Below, one piece after another: positions 1-7,325 of a DNA stretch of 64,000 nucleotides. A program made the translations under genes and the position numbers. The stretch's first letter is position 1, and the number at the start of each line of letters is the position of its first letter. Source of the stretch: a bacterium (GTDB lineage Bacteria; Krumholzibacteriota; Krumholzibacteriia; LZORAL124-64-63). Below the pieces are notes generated by a model. It searched no databases, had not been told where the DNA came from, and saw nothing but the letters and a program-made list of their open reading frames with translations. The DNA lies in the NCBI GenBank assembly GCA_016719645.1, contig JADJYS010000002.1, positions 248,001-312,000 of the forward strand, in the 5' to 3' direction.

Positions 1-174
1 TTGACGCACCTGCCGCCGCTGCGGCCGGGGGCCGCCGCCGGCGAGGACGCGGTGGACGGCCTGCTGCGCGAGGCGAACGCGGCCCTCGAGACGTTGCTGC
101 GCCGGAACCCGCCCGAGTGGGTCTGGTTCCACCGGCGCTGGCCCGGCGTCGCGGCGGCGCAGGACTTGGACTGA
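1..174 (+). CDS. Lipid A (LpxL/HtrB-type) acyltransferase, C-terminal end only
   Basis: Open from the window edge in frame 1 to TGA at 172-174, giving the last 57 residues. The tail PPEWVWFHRRWP matches the end of LpxL/HtrB lysophospholipid acyltransferases, where a PEQW-W-HRRW-type segment closes the protein. The family transfers a secondary acyl chain to lipid A precursors at the inner face of the cytoplasmic membrane. The catalytic HxxxxD region lies outside the window, so the call rests on this tail and on the following LPS-export genes lptC and lptB, which make an envelope operon plausible. Confidence 0.62.
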   Translation: MTHLPPLRPGAAAGEDAVDGLLREANAALETLLRRNPPEWVWFHRRWPGVAAAQDLD

Positions 175-212
175 GCGAGGCGGTCCCGCCGCACGGGCGG
201 GGGAAGGCGAAC

Positions 213-818
213 ATGGAGACCCGACGGACGGAACACGGGAATCCCGGCGCGCTGCTGCTGGCCGCCGTCTTGCTGCTGGCCGCCGGCTGCGGCGGCGAAC
301 GCGGCGGCGTCCCGCCCGCGCCGGCCGAGGCGGAGGCCGCGCCGGCTCCCGCCGAGCGCTCCCCGGACCAGATCCTGTTCGAGACCACGATCACCGATTC
401 GCGCGAAGGCGTCCGGCGCTGGGTCCTGGCCAGCGACCGCCTCGAGAAGTACCTGGACCAGGACGAGGCCCAGCTCCACGGGGTGCACATGGAGTTCTTC
501 CAGGCCGACACGCTGTTCTCGGTGCTGACCGCCGCGCGCGGGCGCGCGAGCCAGCGCAGCGGGAACCTCTTCGTCTGGGACGACGTCGTGGTCCAGGCCC
601 GGGACGGGCGCCGCCTCGAGACCCAGGAACTGAGCTACGACGACCGCAGCGGCCGCATCAGCAACGAGGTCTTCAACCGGTTCACCCGGGGCGGCGACGT
701 GATGACGGGCGTGGGCATGCTGGCGACGCCCGGCCTGGACTACTTCGAGCTGAAGCGCGAGGTCGACGCCACGGTGCGCGGCGGGACGGGTGCGGCCGGC
801 GGCGGGGAGGGCCCGTGA
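213..818 (+). CDS. lptC: LptC-like LPS export lipoprotein
   Basis: A 201-residue protein. The ATG at 213 follows a GGGGGAAGG purine run and is preferred over an upstream in-frame start because it puts a signal peptide at the N-terminus: a hydrophobic stretch at residues 13-25 ending in a lipobox with Cys26. The rest is a beta-rich LptC-type domain (residues ~60-190) with the alternating polar/apolar strands of OstA-like folds. LptC sits between the LptBFG transporter and periplasmic LptA. Canonical LptC is anchored by a membrane helix; a lipid-anchored version is seen in several other phyla. Its stop overlaps the lptB start by 4 bp. The family call rests on weak sequence similarity plus synteny. 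Confidence 0.75.
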   Translation: METRRTEHGNPGALLLAAVLLLAAGCGGERGGVPPAPAEAEAAPAPAERSPDQILFETTITDSREGVRRWVLASDRLEKYLDQDEAQLHGVHMEFFQADTLFSVLTAARGRASQRSGNLFVWDDVVVQARDGRRLETQELSYDDRSGRISNEVFNRFTRGGDVMTGVGMLATPGLDYFELKREVDATVRGGTGAAGGGEGP

Positions 819-1558
819 GCGACGGCGCCGCCACGACCGGCATCCTCGCGGCCCGCGGGCTGCGCAAGGTCTACCGCGGCCGGGCCGTGGTCGACGACGT
901 GGACTTCGAGGTCCGCCCCGGCGAGGTGACGGGCCTGCTCGGGCCCAACGGCGCCGGCAAGACCACGACCTTCTACATCGTGGTCGGGTTCATCCGGCCC
1001 GACGGCGGGACCGTGACCCTGGACGGCGCGGACCTCGCCCGGCTGCCGATGTACAAGCGCGCCCGCCTGGGCATCGGCTACCTGCCGCAGGAGTCCTCGA
1101 TCTTCCGGCGGCTGACGGTGGAGCAGAACCTGATGGCCATCCTCGAGACCCTGCCCCTGGGCCGCGCCGCGCGGCGGGAGCGGGTCGACGAGCTGCTCGA
1201 GGAGATGCGCATCACGCACATCCGCAAGAGCAGCGGCTACCAGCTCTCCGGCGGCGAGCGCCGCCGGGTCGAGATCGCGCGGGCGCTGACGACGCGGCCC
1301 CGCTTCATGCTGCTGGACGAGCCCTTCGCGGGGATCGATCCCATCGCCGTGGCCGACCTGCAGCGCAGCGTGGCGCGCCTGCGCGAGCAGGGGCTGGGCA
1401 TCCTGATCACCGACCACAACGTGCGCGAGACGCTGAGCATCACCGACCGCGCCTACATCATGTTCGAGGGCCGCATCGCGCTGGCCGGCACGTCCGGCGA
1501 GATCGTGGCCGACAGCAGGGCCCGGGAGATCTACCTGGGCGAGGGGTTCCGGCTGTGA
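815..1558 (+). CDS. lptB: LptB, LPS export ABC transporter ATPase
   Basis: A 247-residue ABC ATPase that powers LPS extraction from the inner membrane with LptF, LptG and LptC. Walker A GPNGAGKTT is at residues 43-51. The signature LSGGERRRVEIARAL follows at about 143-157, then Walker B FMLLDEP at about 163, and the H-loop ITDHNVRETL is characteristic of LptB. The length is normal for the family. It starts at GTG 815 inside the lptC stop (GTGA overlap), indicating translational coupling. The partner permeases lptF and lptG are in the same window at 13.7-16.2 kb on the other strand. Confidence 0.96.
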   Translation: MSDGAATTGILAARGLRKVYRGRAVVDDVDFEVRPGEVTGLLGPNGAGKTTTFYIVVGFIRPDGGTVTLDGADLARLPMYKRARLGIGYLPQESSIFRRLTVEQNLMAILETLPLGRAARRERVDELLEEMRITHIRKSSGYQLSGGERRRVEIARALTTRPRFMLLDEPFAGIDPIAVADLQRSVARLREQGLGILITDHNVRETLSITDRAYIMFEGRIALAGTSGEIVADSRAREIYLGEGFRL

Positions 1559-1595
1559 GGCCGGCGTTGCGCACGACAGGCGAGGGGCCGCGGCG

Positions 1596-3035
1596 ATGGA
1601 TGTGAAGCTGAGACTGCACCAGGGGCTCTACCAGCGGCAGCAGCTGGTGATGACCCAGCGCCTGCAGCAGGCCCTGAAGCTGCTCCAGATCCCGACCCTG
1701 GAGCTGGAGCAGGTCCTGCGCCAGGAACTGCAGGTCAACCCGCTGCTGGAGGAGTACGATCCCGAGGACGACGACGCGGCCGAGGCCTCCGAGACGCCGG
1801 ACGAGGCCGAGGACGAGTCCCCCGCCCACGAGTCCCCCGCCAACGAGGCCGAAGAGCCCGAGGAGAAGGTGGACTGGGACGAGTACTTCAAGGACGGCTT
1901 CCGCGACGGCACCTGGGAGCGGGAGACCGACGAGGAGGACCGGCTCGAGCGGCCGGCCGCGTCGGTGCCGTCCGGCCAGCAGGAGCTCGCCGAGCAGCTG
2001 GCCTACACGCTCGACGAGCCGCTGGACCGCCGCATCGGGGAGTACATCATCGGCAGCCTGAACCCGGACGGCTACCTGGTCTGCCCCCTGGCCGAGATCG
2101 CCGCCACCTTCGAGACCGACCTCGCGCGCGTCGAGCGCGTGCTCGCCGTGATCCAGGGCTTCGACCCGCCGGGGGTGGCCGCCCGCGACATCCAGGAGTG
2201 CCTGCTGCTGCAGCTGCGCGCCTCCGGCCGCGGCGACGGCCCCGAGGCCGTGGTGGTGCGCGACCACTTCGAGTCGCTGAAGAACCGCCGCTTCGCCGAC
2301 ATCGCCCGCGAGATGCACATCACGCCGCGCGAGGTGCAGGACATCGCCGGCCGCATCGGCGAGCTCGACCCCAAGCCGGGCCTGTCGGTGGTGGGGGAGG
2401 GCGCGGCCTACATCACGCCCGACCTCGTGGTCGAGAAGGTGGACGACGGCTACGTCTGCTACCTGAACGACGGCAACCTGCCGCGGCTGCGCATCAGCAA
2501 CGCCTACGACGCCGTGGCCGCGGGCAAGCAGGGCGGCGACGACGACACCGTGCAGTTCATCGACGAGAAGCGCCGCTACGCCGAGTGGATCATCAAGACG
2601 ATCGAGCAGCGGCGCCGCACCATGATCAAGGTCATGGAGGCGATCGTGCGCGAGCAGAGCGAGTTCTTCGAGCAGGGCGCCATCGCCCTGCGGCCGCTGA
2701 CCCTGCAGCAGGTCGCCACGGCCATCGGCATGCACGAGTCCACCGTCTCGCGCGTGACCAAGCAGAAGTACGTCCAGACGCCGCGCGGGGTGTTCCCGCT
2801 GAAGTACTTCTTCTCGGCGGGCCTGGACACCGACGAGGGGGACGAGGTCGCCGCCAAGGCGGTCAAGCAGATGATCCAGGAGATCGTGGCCGCCGAGAGT
2901 CCGGCGCGGCCGCTGTCCGACAAGAGGATCGTGGACCTGCTCTCGGAGAAGGGTCTGAAGATCGCCCGGCGCACGGTCGCCAAGTACCGTGAGCAGCTGG
3001 GCATCCTGAACGCGAGGATGCGCAAGCAGTTCTAG
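1596..3035 (+). CDS. rpoN: RNA polymerase sigma-54 factor
   Basis: A 479-residue sigma-54 that directs RNA polymerase to -24/-12 promoters under AAA+ activator control. Region I is Gln/Leu-rich (QQLVMTQRLQQALKLLQIP, residues 11-29), followed by an acidic region II (~50-100) and a core-binding region. A helix-turn-helix lies near residue 385 (TLQQVATAIGMHESTVSRV). The diagnostic RpoN box ARRTVAKYRE is at 457-466. The order lptB-rpoN-hpf-hprK/PTS is known in many diderm phyla. No bacterial enhancer-binding protein is encoded in the window. Confidence 0.97.
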   Translation: MDVKLRLHQGLYQRQQLVMTQRLQQALKLLQIPTLELEQVLRQELQVNPLLEEYDPEDDDAAEASETPDEAEDESPAHESPANEAEEPEEKVDWDEYFKDGFRDGTWERETDEEDRLERPAASVPSGQQELAEQLAYTLDEPLDRRIGEYIIGSLNPDGYLVCPLAEIAATFETDLARVERVLAVIQGFDPPGVAARDIQECLLLQLRASGRGDGPEAVVVRDHFESLKNRRFADIAREMHITPREVQDIAGRIGELDPKPGLSVVGEGAAYITPDLVVEKVDDGYVCYLNDGNLPRLRISNAYDAVAAGKQGGDDDTVQFIDEKRRYAEWIIKTIEQRRRTMIKVMEAIVREQSEFFEQGAIALRPLTLQQVATAIGMHESTVSRVTKQKYVQTPRGVFPLKYFFSAGLDTDEGDEVAAKAVKQMIQEIVAAESPARPLSDKRIVDLLSEKGLKIARRTVAKYREQLGILNARMRKQF

Positions 3036-3069
3036 AACCGACCCGGTCGACGACCGGAAGGAGGACGCC

Positions 3070-3600
3070 ATGCAGCTCGAGATCAACAGCCGTCACTTCA
3101 CCCTCGGCGACGACATGCGCGAGAAGATCGTCGAGAAGCTGGAGAACCTGAAGCGCTACAGCCCGAGCGACCCCCTGGCCGCCCGCCTGACGCTGACGCT
3201 CGAGGGCGGGCGCTTCACCGGCGACCTGTCGCTCAACCTGAAGCAGTACTCCTGCCACACCAAGGTCCAGCACGTCGAGCCCGACGGCGCGGCCTTCCTG
3301 GCCATCGAGAGCGTCGAGCGGCAGGTGCGGCGGCACAAGGACCGGGTCAAGGACCACCGCGGGCACGGCGAGGAGGGCGGCCTCGGCGAGGCCCTGGCCG
3401 ACCCCGGCCTGCTCAACAACCGCGGCTCGGCCCTCTCGCAGGAGGGTTTCCAGCTGCGCGACCTGACGGTGGACCAGGCCCGCGAGGCCTTCGCCGCCGC
3501 GGGCAGCCCCTTCTTCGTCTTCCGCGACGCCGAGAGCGGCGAGGTGGCCGTCCTCTACCGCCGCGACGACGGCGGCTACGGCCTGATGCGCCAGGAATAG
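3070..3600 (+). CDS. hpf: Long-form ribosome hibernation promoting factor
   Basis: A 176-residue protein. Residues 1-95 form the HPF/RaiA (sigma-54 modulation) domain: MQLEINSRHFTLGDDMREKI at the start, then strands ending in AIESVERQVRRHKDRVKDH. After a Gly/His-rich linker, residues ~120-174 form the C-terminal domain of long HPF (LRDLTVDQAREAF, then SPFFVFRDAESGEVAVLYRR). Long HPF dimerises 70S ribosomes into inactive 100S particles through this C-domain. A strong GGAAGGAGG ribosome binding site precedes the ATG. It sits between rpoN and hprK, its usual place. Confidence 0.92.
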   Translation: MQLEINSRHFTLGDDMREKIVEKLENLKRYSPSDPLAARLTLTLEGGRFTGDLSLNLKQYSCHTKVQHVEPDGAAFLAIESVERQVRRHKDRVKDHRGHGEEGGLGEALADPGLLNNRGSALSQEGFQLRDLTVDQAREAFAAAGSPFFVFRDAESGEVAVLYRRDDGGYGLMRQE

Positions 3601-3608
3601 GAGCGAGC

Positions 3609-4580
3609 GTGCAGGAGCCCGTCACCGTCCAGAAGGTCCACCAGGACCTGCGCGAGACCCTGGGCCTCGCGCTGCTGACGAGCCTGCCGGAGGACGACGT
3701 GCCGCTCGCCGCGGGCGACGTCCACCGCCCCGGCATGGCGCTGATGGGGTTCATGGAGAACTTCCTGCCCCACCGCCTGCAGGTCCTGGGCGAGTCCGAG
3801 CTGGCCTACCTGGCCACCCTCGGGCCGGACGCGCAGCGGCAGGCCCTGGAGCGCCTGGTCTCCCTGCAGGCCCCGGCGGTGTTCGTGACCCGGGACCAGG
3901 CGGTGCCCGCCGCCTGGCTGGCCGCGGCCGACGCGGCCGGGCTGCCCGTGCTGCGCACGCCGATGGCCACCGAGGAGTTCATCCACGAGCTGTCGGTCTA
4001 CCTCACCGACGCCTTCGCGCCGCGCACCGAGCTGCACGGCTCGCTGGTGGACGTCTACGGCATCGGCATGCTCTTCACCGGCAAGAGCGGCATCGGCAAG
4101 AGCGAGTGCGCGCTCGACCTCGTGGAAAGGGGCCACCGCCTGGTGGCCGACGACATCGTCGAGGTCAGCCGCGTGGGCGACGACGTGCTGGTGGGCCGCT
4201 TCCGCGAGGTGCTGCAGCACAACCTGGAGATCCGCGGCGTCGGCGTGATCGACGTGCAGGCCATCTTCGGCATCCGCGGCATCCGCATGCAGAAGCGCAT
4301 CGAGGTCGAGGTCAACCTCCAGCAGTGGCGCCCCGACGCCGACTACGAGCGCATGGGCCTGGACCGGGAGCAGACCGAGATCCTGGGCGTGCCGATCCCG
4401 CGCATCGTCGTCCCGATCTACCCGGGCAAGAACATCACGGTCATCGCGGAGGTGATCGCCCTGGACCTGATGCTGAAGATCTACGGCATCGACTCCGCGC
4501 AGGACCTGAACCGCCGCATCATGGAGACGCTGCGCTCCGGGGACCGGCTGCGCCGGTACCTGCGGCACGACAGGGAGTAG
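3609..4580 (+). CDS. hprK: HPr kinase/phosphorylase
   Basis: A 323-residue bifunctional enzyme that phosphorylates and dephosphorylates the regulatory Ser of HPr. The GTG start lies 9 bp after hpf. An N-terminal domain (1-~130) is followed by the catalytic P-loop GKSGIGKSE near residue 157, preceded by the conserved ELHGSLVDVYG segment with its His. The HprK signature EIRGVGVIDVQAIFG is downstream near residue 205. Length is typical. Its expected substrate is encoded at 7043-7324 and retains a KSIMGL Ser site, so the kinase/HPr pair looks functional. Confidence 0.96.
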   Translation: MQEPVTVQKVHQDLRETLGLALLTSLPEDDVPLAAGDVHRPGMALMGFMENFLPHRLQVLGESELAYLATLGPDAQRQALERLVSLQAPAVFVTRDQAVPAAWLAAADAAGLPVLRTPMATEEFIHELSVYLTDAFAPRTELHGSLVDVYGIGMLFTGKSGIGKSECALDLVERGHRLVADDIVEVSRVGDDVLVGRFREVLQHNLEIRGVGVIDVQAIFGIRGIRMQKRIEVEVNLQQWRPDADYERMGLDREQTEILGVPIPRIVVPIYPGKNITVIAEVIALDLMLKIYGIDSAQDLNRRIMETLRSGDRLRRYLRHDRE

Positions 4581-4582
4581 CC

Positions 4583-4987
4583 ATGCTCTGCGGCCTCGTC
4601 GTCACGCACGGCGGCATCGGCAAGGAACTGGTCCGGGTCGTGGAGCTCGTGCTCGGGCCGGTGCCCGGGCTGGCCGCCATGACCAACAGCGGCAAGTCGG
4701 TCCAGGAGCTGATCGACGAGATCCGCGCCTGGACGGCCGCGAACTGCGGCGCGCCGGGCGACGGCCTGCTGCTGTTCATCGACGACTTCGGAGGGAGCTG
4801 CGCCAACGCCGCCCAGATCGCGGCGGTCGGCGGCGCGCCGGCGCGCGTCCTGACCGGGATCAACCTGGCCATGCTGCTGGACTTCGTCACCTGGCGCGAC
4901 ACGCTGGGGCTGGACGAGCTGCCGCGTCGCCTGGTCGAGAAGGGGCGCGACGCCATCACCGCGCTCGGCCCGGTCCAGGAGGGATGA
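4583..4987 (+). CDS. PTS mannose-family EIIA component
   Basis: A 134-residue EIIA-Man domain (134 is the usual size). The phospho-accepting His9 lies in VVTHGGIGKELV, and the acidic strand LLLFIDDFGGSCANAA is typical of the family. It accepts phosphate from HPr and passes it to EIIB. The ATG is 2 bp after the hprK stop. In many bacteria this stand-alone IIA is part of a regulatory PTS, but here IIB, IIC and IID follow directly, so a real transporter is likely. The sugar cannot be read from the sequence. Confidence 0.91.
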   Translation: MLCGLVVTHGGIGKELVRVVELVLGPVPGLAAMTNSGKSVQELIDEIRAWTAANCGAPGDGLLLFIDDFGGSCANAAQIAAVGGAPARVLTGINLAMLLDFVTWRDTLGLDELPRRLVEKGRDAITALGPVQEG

Positions 4988-4994
4988 GCGCGAC

Positions 4995-5501
4995 ATGCCC
5001 CTGCTGCTGGCCCGCATCGACGACCGCTTCATCCACGGGCAGGTGACCGTCGGCTGGTGCCGCAAGCTCGAGCCCGACCACATCGTGCTGTGCAACGACG
5101 AGATCGCCGCCGACCCCTGGCAGCGCCGCGTCTACGCCAGCTCGGTGCCCCCGCGCATCCGCGTCTGGGTCCGCGACCGCGCCGGCGCCGCCGCCCTGCT
5201 CGGCGGCGGCGCCGAAGCGCTGCCGGCCGAAGAGGGCGTGGTGCTGCTGACCGGCGGCCCCGGCGACATGCTCGACCTGGCGCGGCGCGGCGTGCCCCTG
5301 CCCGCGGTCAACGTCGGCGGCATGCACATCGGCGGCGGCAAGCGCGAGCTGCTGGAGTCCGTGTACGTGGACCGCGCCGACGTCGCGAGCCTGCGCGCCC
5401 TGCTGGCGGGCGGCTCGCGGCTGACCGCGCAGACGGTGCCCGGCACGCGCGTCGTGGAGATCGACCGCGCGCTGCTGGACGCCCTGGAGGAGGCGCGGTG
5501 A
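4995..5501 (+). CDS. PTS mannose/fructose/sorbose-family EIIB component
   Basis: A 168-residue EIIB. The N-terminus MPLLLARIDDRFIHGQV carries the family active-site His (His14), which is phosphorylated by EIIA and phosphorylates the incoming sugar. The remaining alpha/beta fold includes PAVNVGGMHIGGGKRELL, conserved in the family. The ATG lies 7 bp after the EIIA stop, and the gene's TGA overlaps the next GTG by 4 bp, so translation of IIB and IIC is probably coupled. Confidence 0.93.
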   Translation: MPLLLARIDDRFIHGQVTVGWCRKLEPDHIVLCNDEIAADPWQRRVYASSVPPRIRVWVRDRAGAAALLGGGAEALPAEEGVVLLTGGPGDMLDLARRGVPLPAVNVGGMHIGGGKRELLESVYVDRADVASLRALLAGGSRLTAQTVPGTRVVEIDRALLDALEEAR

Positions 5502-6247
5502 GCCCGCCCGAGATCGCGGCCTGGTGGCCGCAGCTCGCCGCGACCGTGCTGCTGGGCGCGCTGCTGGTCCTGGACGACACGGCGTACGCCCAGACCTGGC
5601 TGAGCCAGCCCGTCTGCGGGGGCGTGCTCGCGGGGCTGATCTGGGGGCATCCCGGGGCCGGCCTGGCCCTGGGTCTCACGGTGCAGCTGCTGTCGCTGGG
5701 GAACCTGCCCGTCGGGCAGGCCTTCGTCGGCGAGCGCGTCGGGCCGCTGCTCGGGGCCGTGGGCGCGGCGTCGGCCGCCGGCTGGAACCCCGGCCTGCCC
5801 TTCGGCGGTCCCGGCGCGGAGGCCGGGCGCCTGGGCTGGCTGCTGCTCGTGGTCGCGCTGGGCAGCGTCCTGGGCGACCAGCTGATCCGCCGGGAACGCG
5901 TCTGGCACACCCGGCTCGTGGCCGGCGCCATGCGCGGGCTGCGCGAGGGCCGCGTCGAGGTCCTGGAACGGGCGCACCGCGCCTCCCTCGCCGGGGTCGC
6001 GGTCCGCGGCGCCGCGACGACGCTGGTGGCCTGGTGCCTGCTGGCCCTGCTCTGGATCCCCGCCTACGGGCAGCTGCCCGCGCGCGTCGTGGCGGCCCTG
6101 GCGCTGCTGCCCTGGTTCGCGCCGGCGGTGGCGATCGGCTCGCTCGTGGAGCTCTACGGCAGCCGCGCCGGCGCGCGCTGGATCGCCGGCGGCGCGGCGG
6201 GCACGCTGGCCGCGGCCTGGATCCTGGCGCGGCTGGGGGCCTCGTGA
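5498..6247 (+). CDS. PTS mannose-family EIIC membrane component
   Basis: A 249-residue integral membrane protein, starting at GTG 5498 inside the IIB stop. Several hydrophobic helices are visible, for example LAATVLLGALLVLDDTAYAQ and VCGGVLAGLIWGHPGAGLAL. The segment GLTVQLLSLGNLPVGQAF is typical of EIIC-Man substrate channels. With IID it forms the membrane sugar channel. Reading upstream in the same frame passes through shadow sequence; the GTG with GTGA overlap matches the style of neighbouring junctions. Somewhat shorter than the ~265 residues common for IIC. Confidence 0.9.
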   Translation: MSPPEIAAWWPQLAATVLLGALLVLDDTAYAQTWLSQPVCGGVLAGLIWGHPGAGLALGLTVQLLSLGNLPVGQAFVGERVGPLLGAVGAASAAGWNPGLPFGGPGAEAGRLGWLLLVVALGSVLGDQLIRRERVWHTRLVAGAMRGLREGRVEVLERAHRASLAGVAVRGAATTLVAWCLLALLWIPAYGQLPARVVAALALLPWFAPAVAIGSLVELYGSRAGARWIAGGAAGTLAAAWILARLGAS

Positions 6248-7002
6248 GGGCGCGCGGCGGCAGGCCCGACGACCTGCACGGGATCTACCGGCGCTCGCTG
6301 GGCCTGCAGGGTTCGTGGAACCCGGCGCGCATGCAGAACCTCGGCCTGGCCGTGGCCATGCTGCCGTGGCTGCGCCGCTCGGGCGCTGCGCCCGCCGAGC
6401 TGCGCCGTTTCTGCCGCCGCCACCTCGAGTTCTTCAACACCAACCCCTACTGCGCGAACCTGCTGCTGGGGGGGCTGGTGAGGCTCGAGTCGGACAACCT
6501 GCGCGGCGGGGCGACGCCCGTGCGCACGCTGACGATGTTCAAGGATTCGCTCGGGCGGGCGCTGGCCTCGCTGGGCGACCAGTTCCTGTGGCTCGGCCTG
6601 CAGCCGGCGCTGATGCTGCTGGCCGTGCTCTCGGCCTGGCCGGGCCTCGTCTGGCCGCCCCTGCTGGTGGTGGGCCTGTTCGCCGTCTCCCAGCTGCTGC
6701 TGCGGCACCGGGCGCTGCTGATCGGCTACGACCTGGGGCTGGACATCGTGGACCTGCTCGGCTCGCCGCGCTGGCACCGCGCCATCTGGACCGCGAAGCG
6801 GCTGGGCGCGCTGCTGACCGGCGTGCTGGCCGGGATGACCGCCGTCAGCAGCTGGTCGCGCCTGGGCGACCCGGGAGGCGGCACGACCGTGCTGGGCGCG
6901 GCGCTCGCGCTGGCGGCCGCCCTGGCCCTGCGCCGCCGCTGGCCGGGCGAGGGCCTCCTGCTGGCGCTGGTGCCCCTTGCCCTGCTGCTGTCCTGCCTGT
7001 AA
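6244..7002 (+). CDS. PTS mannose-family EIID membrane component
   Basis: A 252-residue EIID, a family unique to mannose-type PTS. Start GTG 6244 overlaps the IIC stop (GTGA). Recognisable segments are the N-terminal RSLGLQGSWNPARMQNLGLA, the FKDSLGRALASLGDQFLW stretch, and C-terminal hydrophobic helices from about residue 118 on. It pairs with IIC in the membrane. It is slightly shorter than classical ManZ (~280 residues) but keeps all recognisable blocks. The 40-bp gap to ptsH is short enough for co-transcription. Confidence 0.9.
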   Translation: MRARGGRPDDLHGIYRRSLGLQGSWNPARMQNLGLAVAMLPWLRRSGAAPAELRRFCRRHLEFFNTNPYCANLLLGGLVRLESDNLRGGATPVRTLTMFKDSLGRALASLGDQFLWLGLQPALMLLAVLSAWPGLVWPPLLVVGLFAVSQLLLRHRALLIGYDLGLDIVDLLGSPRWHRAIWTAKRLGALLTGVLAGMTAVSSWSRLGDPGGGTTVLGAALALAAALALRRRWPGEGLLLALVPLALLLSCL

Positions 7003-7042
7003 CTTGCGGGCTGGTTTCCGCTCCCGAACCAAGGACGACACC

Positions 7043-7324
7043 GTGATCGCAACCCCTGCCACCGTCTCCGACCCCGTCGGCTTCCACCTGCGCGCCGCGG
7101 GGCGGATCGTGAAGCTGGCCAAGACCTTCGACGCCGAGGTGACGGTCCGCTTCCAGGGCCGCGTGGCCAACGCCAAGAGCATCATGGGGTTGGCGAGCCT
7201 GGCGGCCGACTGCGGCAGCGTCGTCGACCTCGAGATCGAGGGACCCGACGACGCGGCGGCCGCCGCGGCCCTGGTCCGGCTGATCGAGATCGACCTGGCG
7301 CATCCCGAGGTCCCGGAAGGCTGA
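7043..7324 (+). CDS. ptsH: HPr phosphocarrier protein
   Basis: A 93-residue HPr. GTG 7043, with AAGGA just upstream, is chosen over an earlier in-frame start because it gives the normal HPr N-terminus (VIATPATVSDPVGFHLRAAG). The phospho-His is in GFHLRAAG, where the usual motif is GLHARPA: His and Arg are kept but Pro is replaced by Ala. The HprK target Ser is present in AKSIMGLASL. HPr shuttles phosphate from EI to EIIA and, when Ser-phosphorylated, acts in regulation. It ends 1 bp before ptsI. Confidence 0.86.
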   Translation: MIATPATVSDPVGFHLRAAGRIVKLAKTFDAEVTVRFQGRVANAKSIMGLASLAADCGSVVDLEIEGPDDAAAAAALVRLIEIDLAHPEVPEG

Positions 7325-7325
7325 C

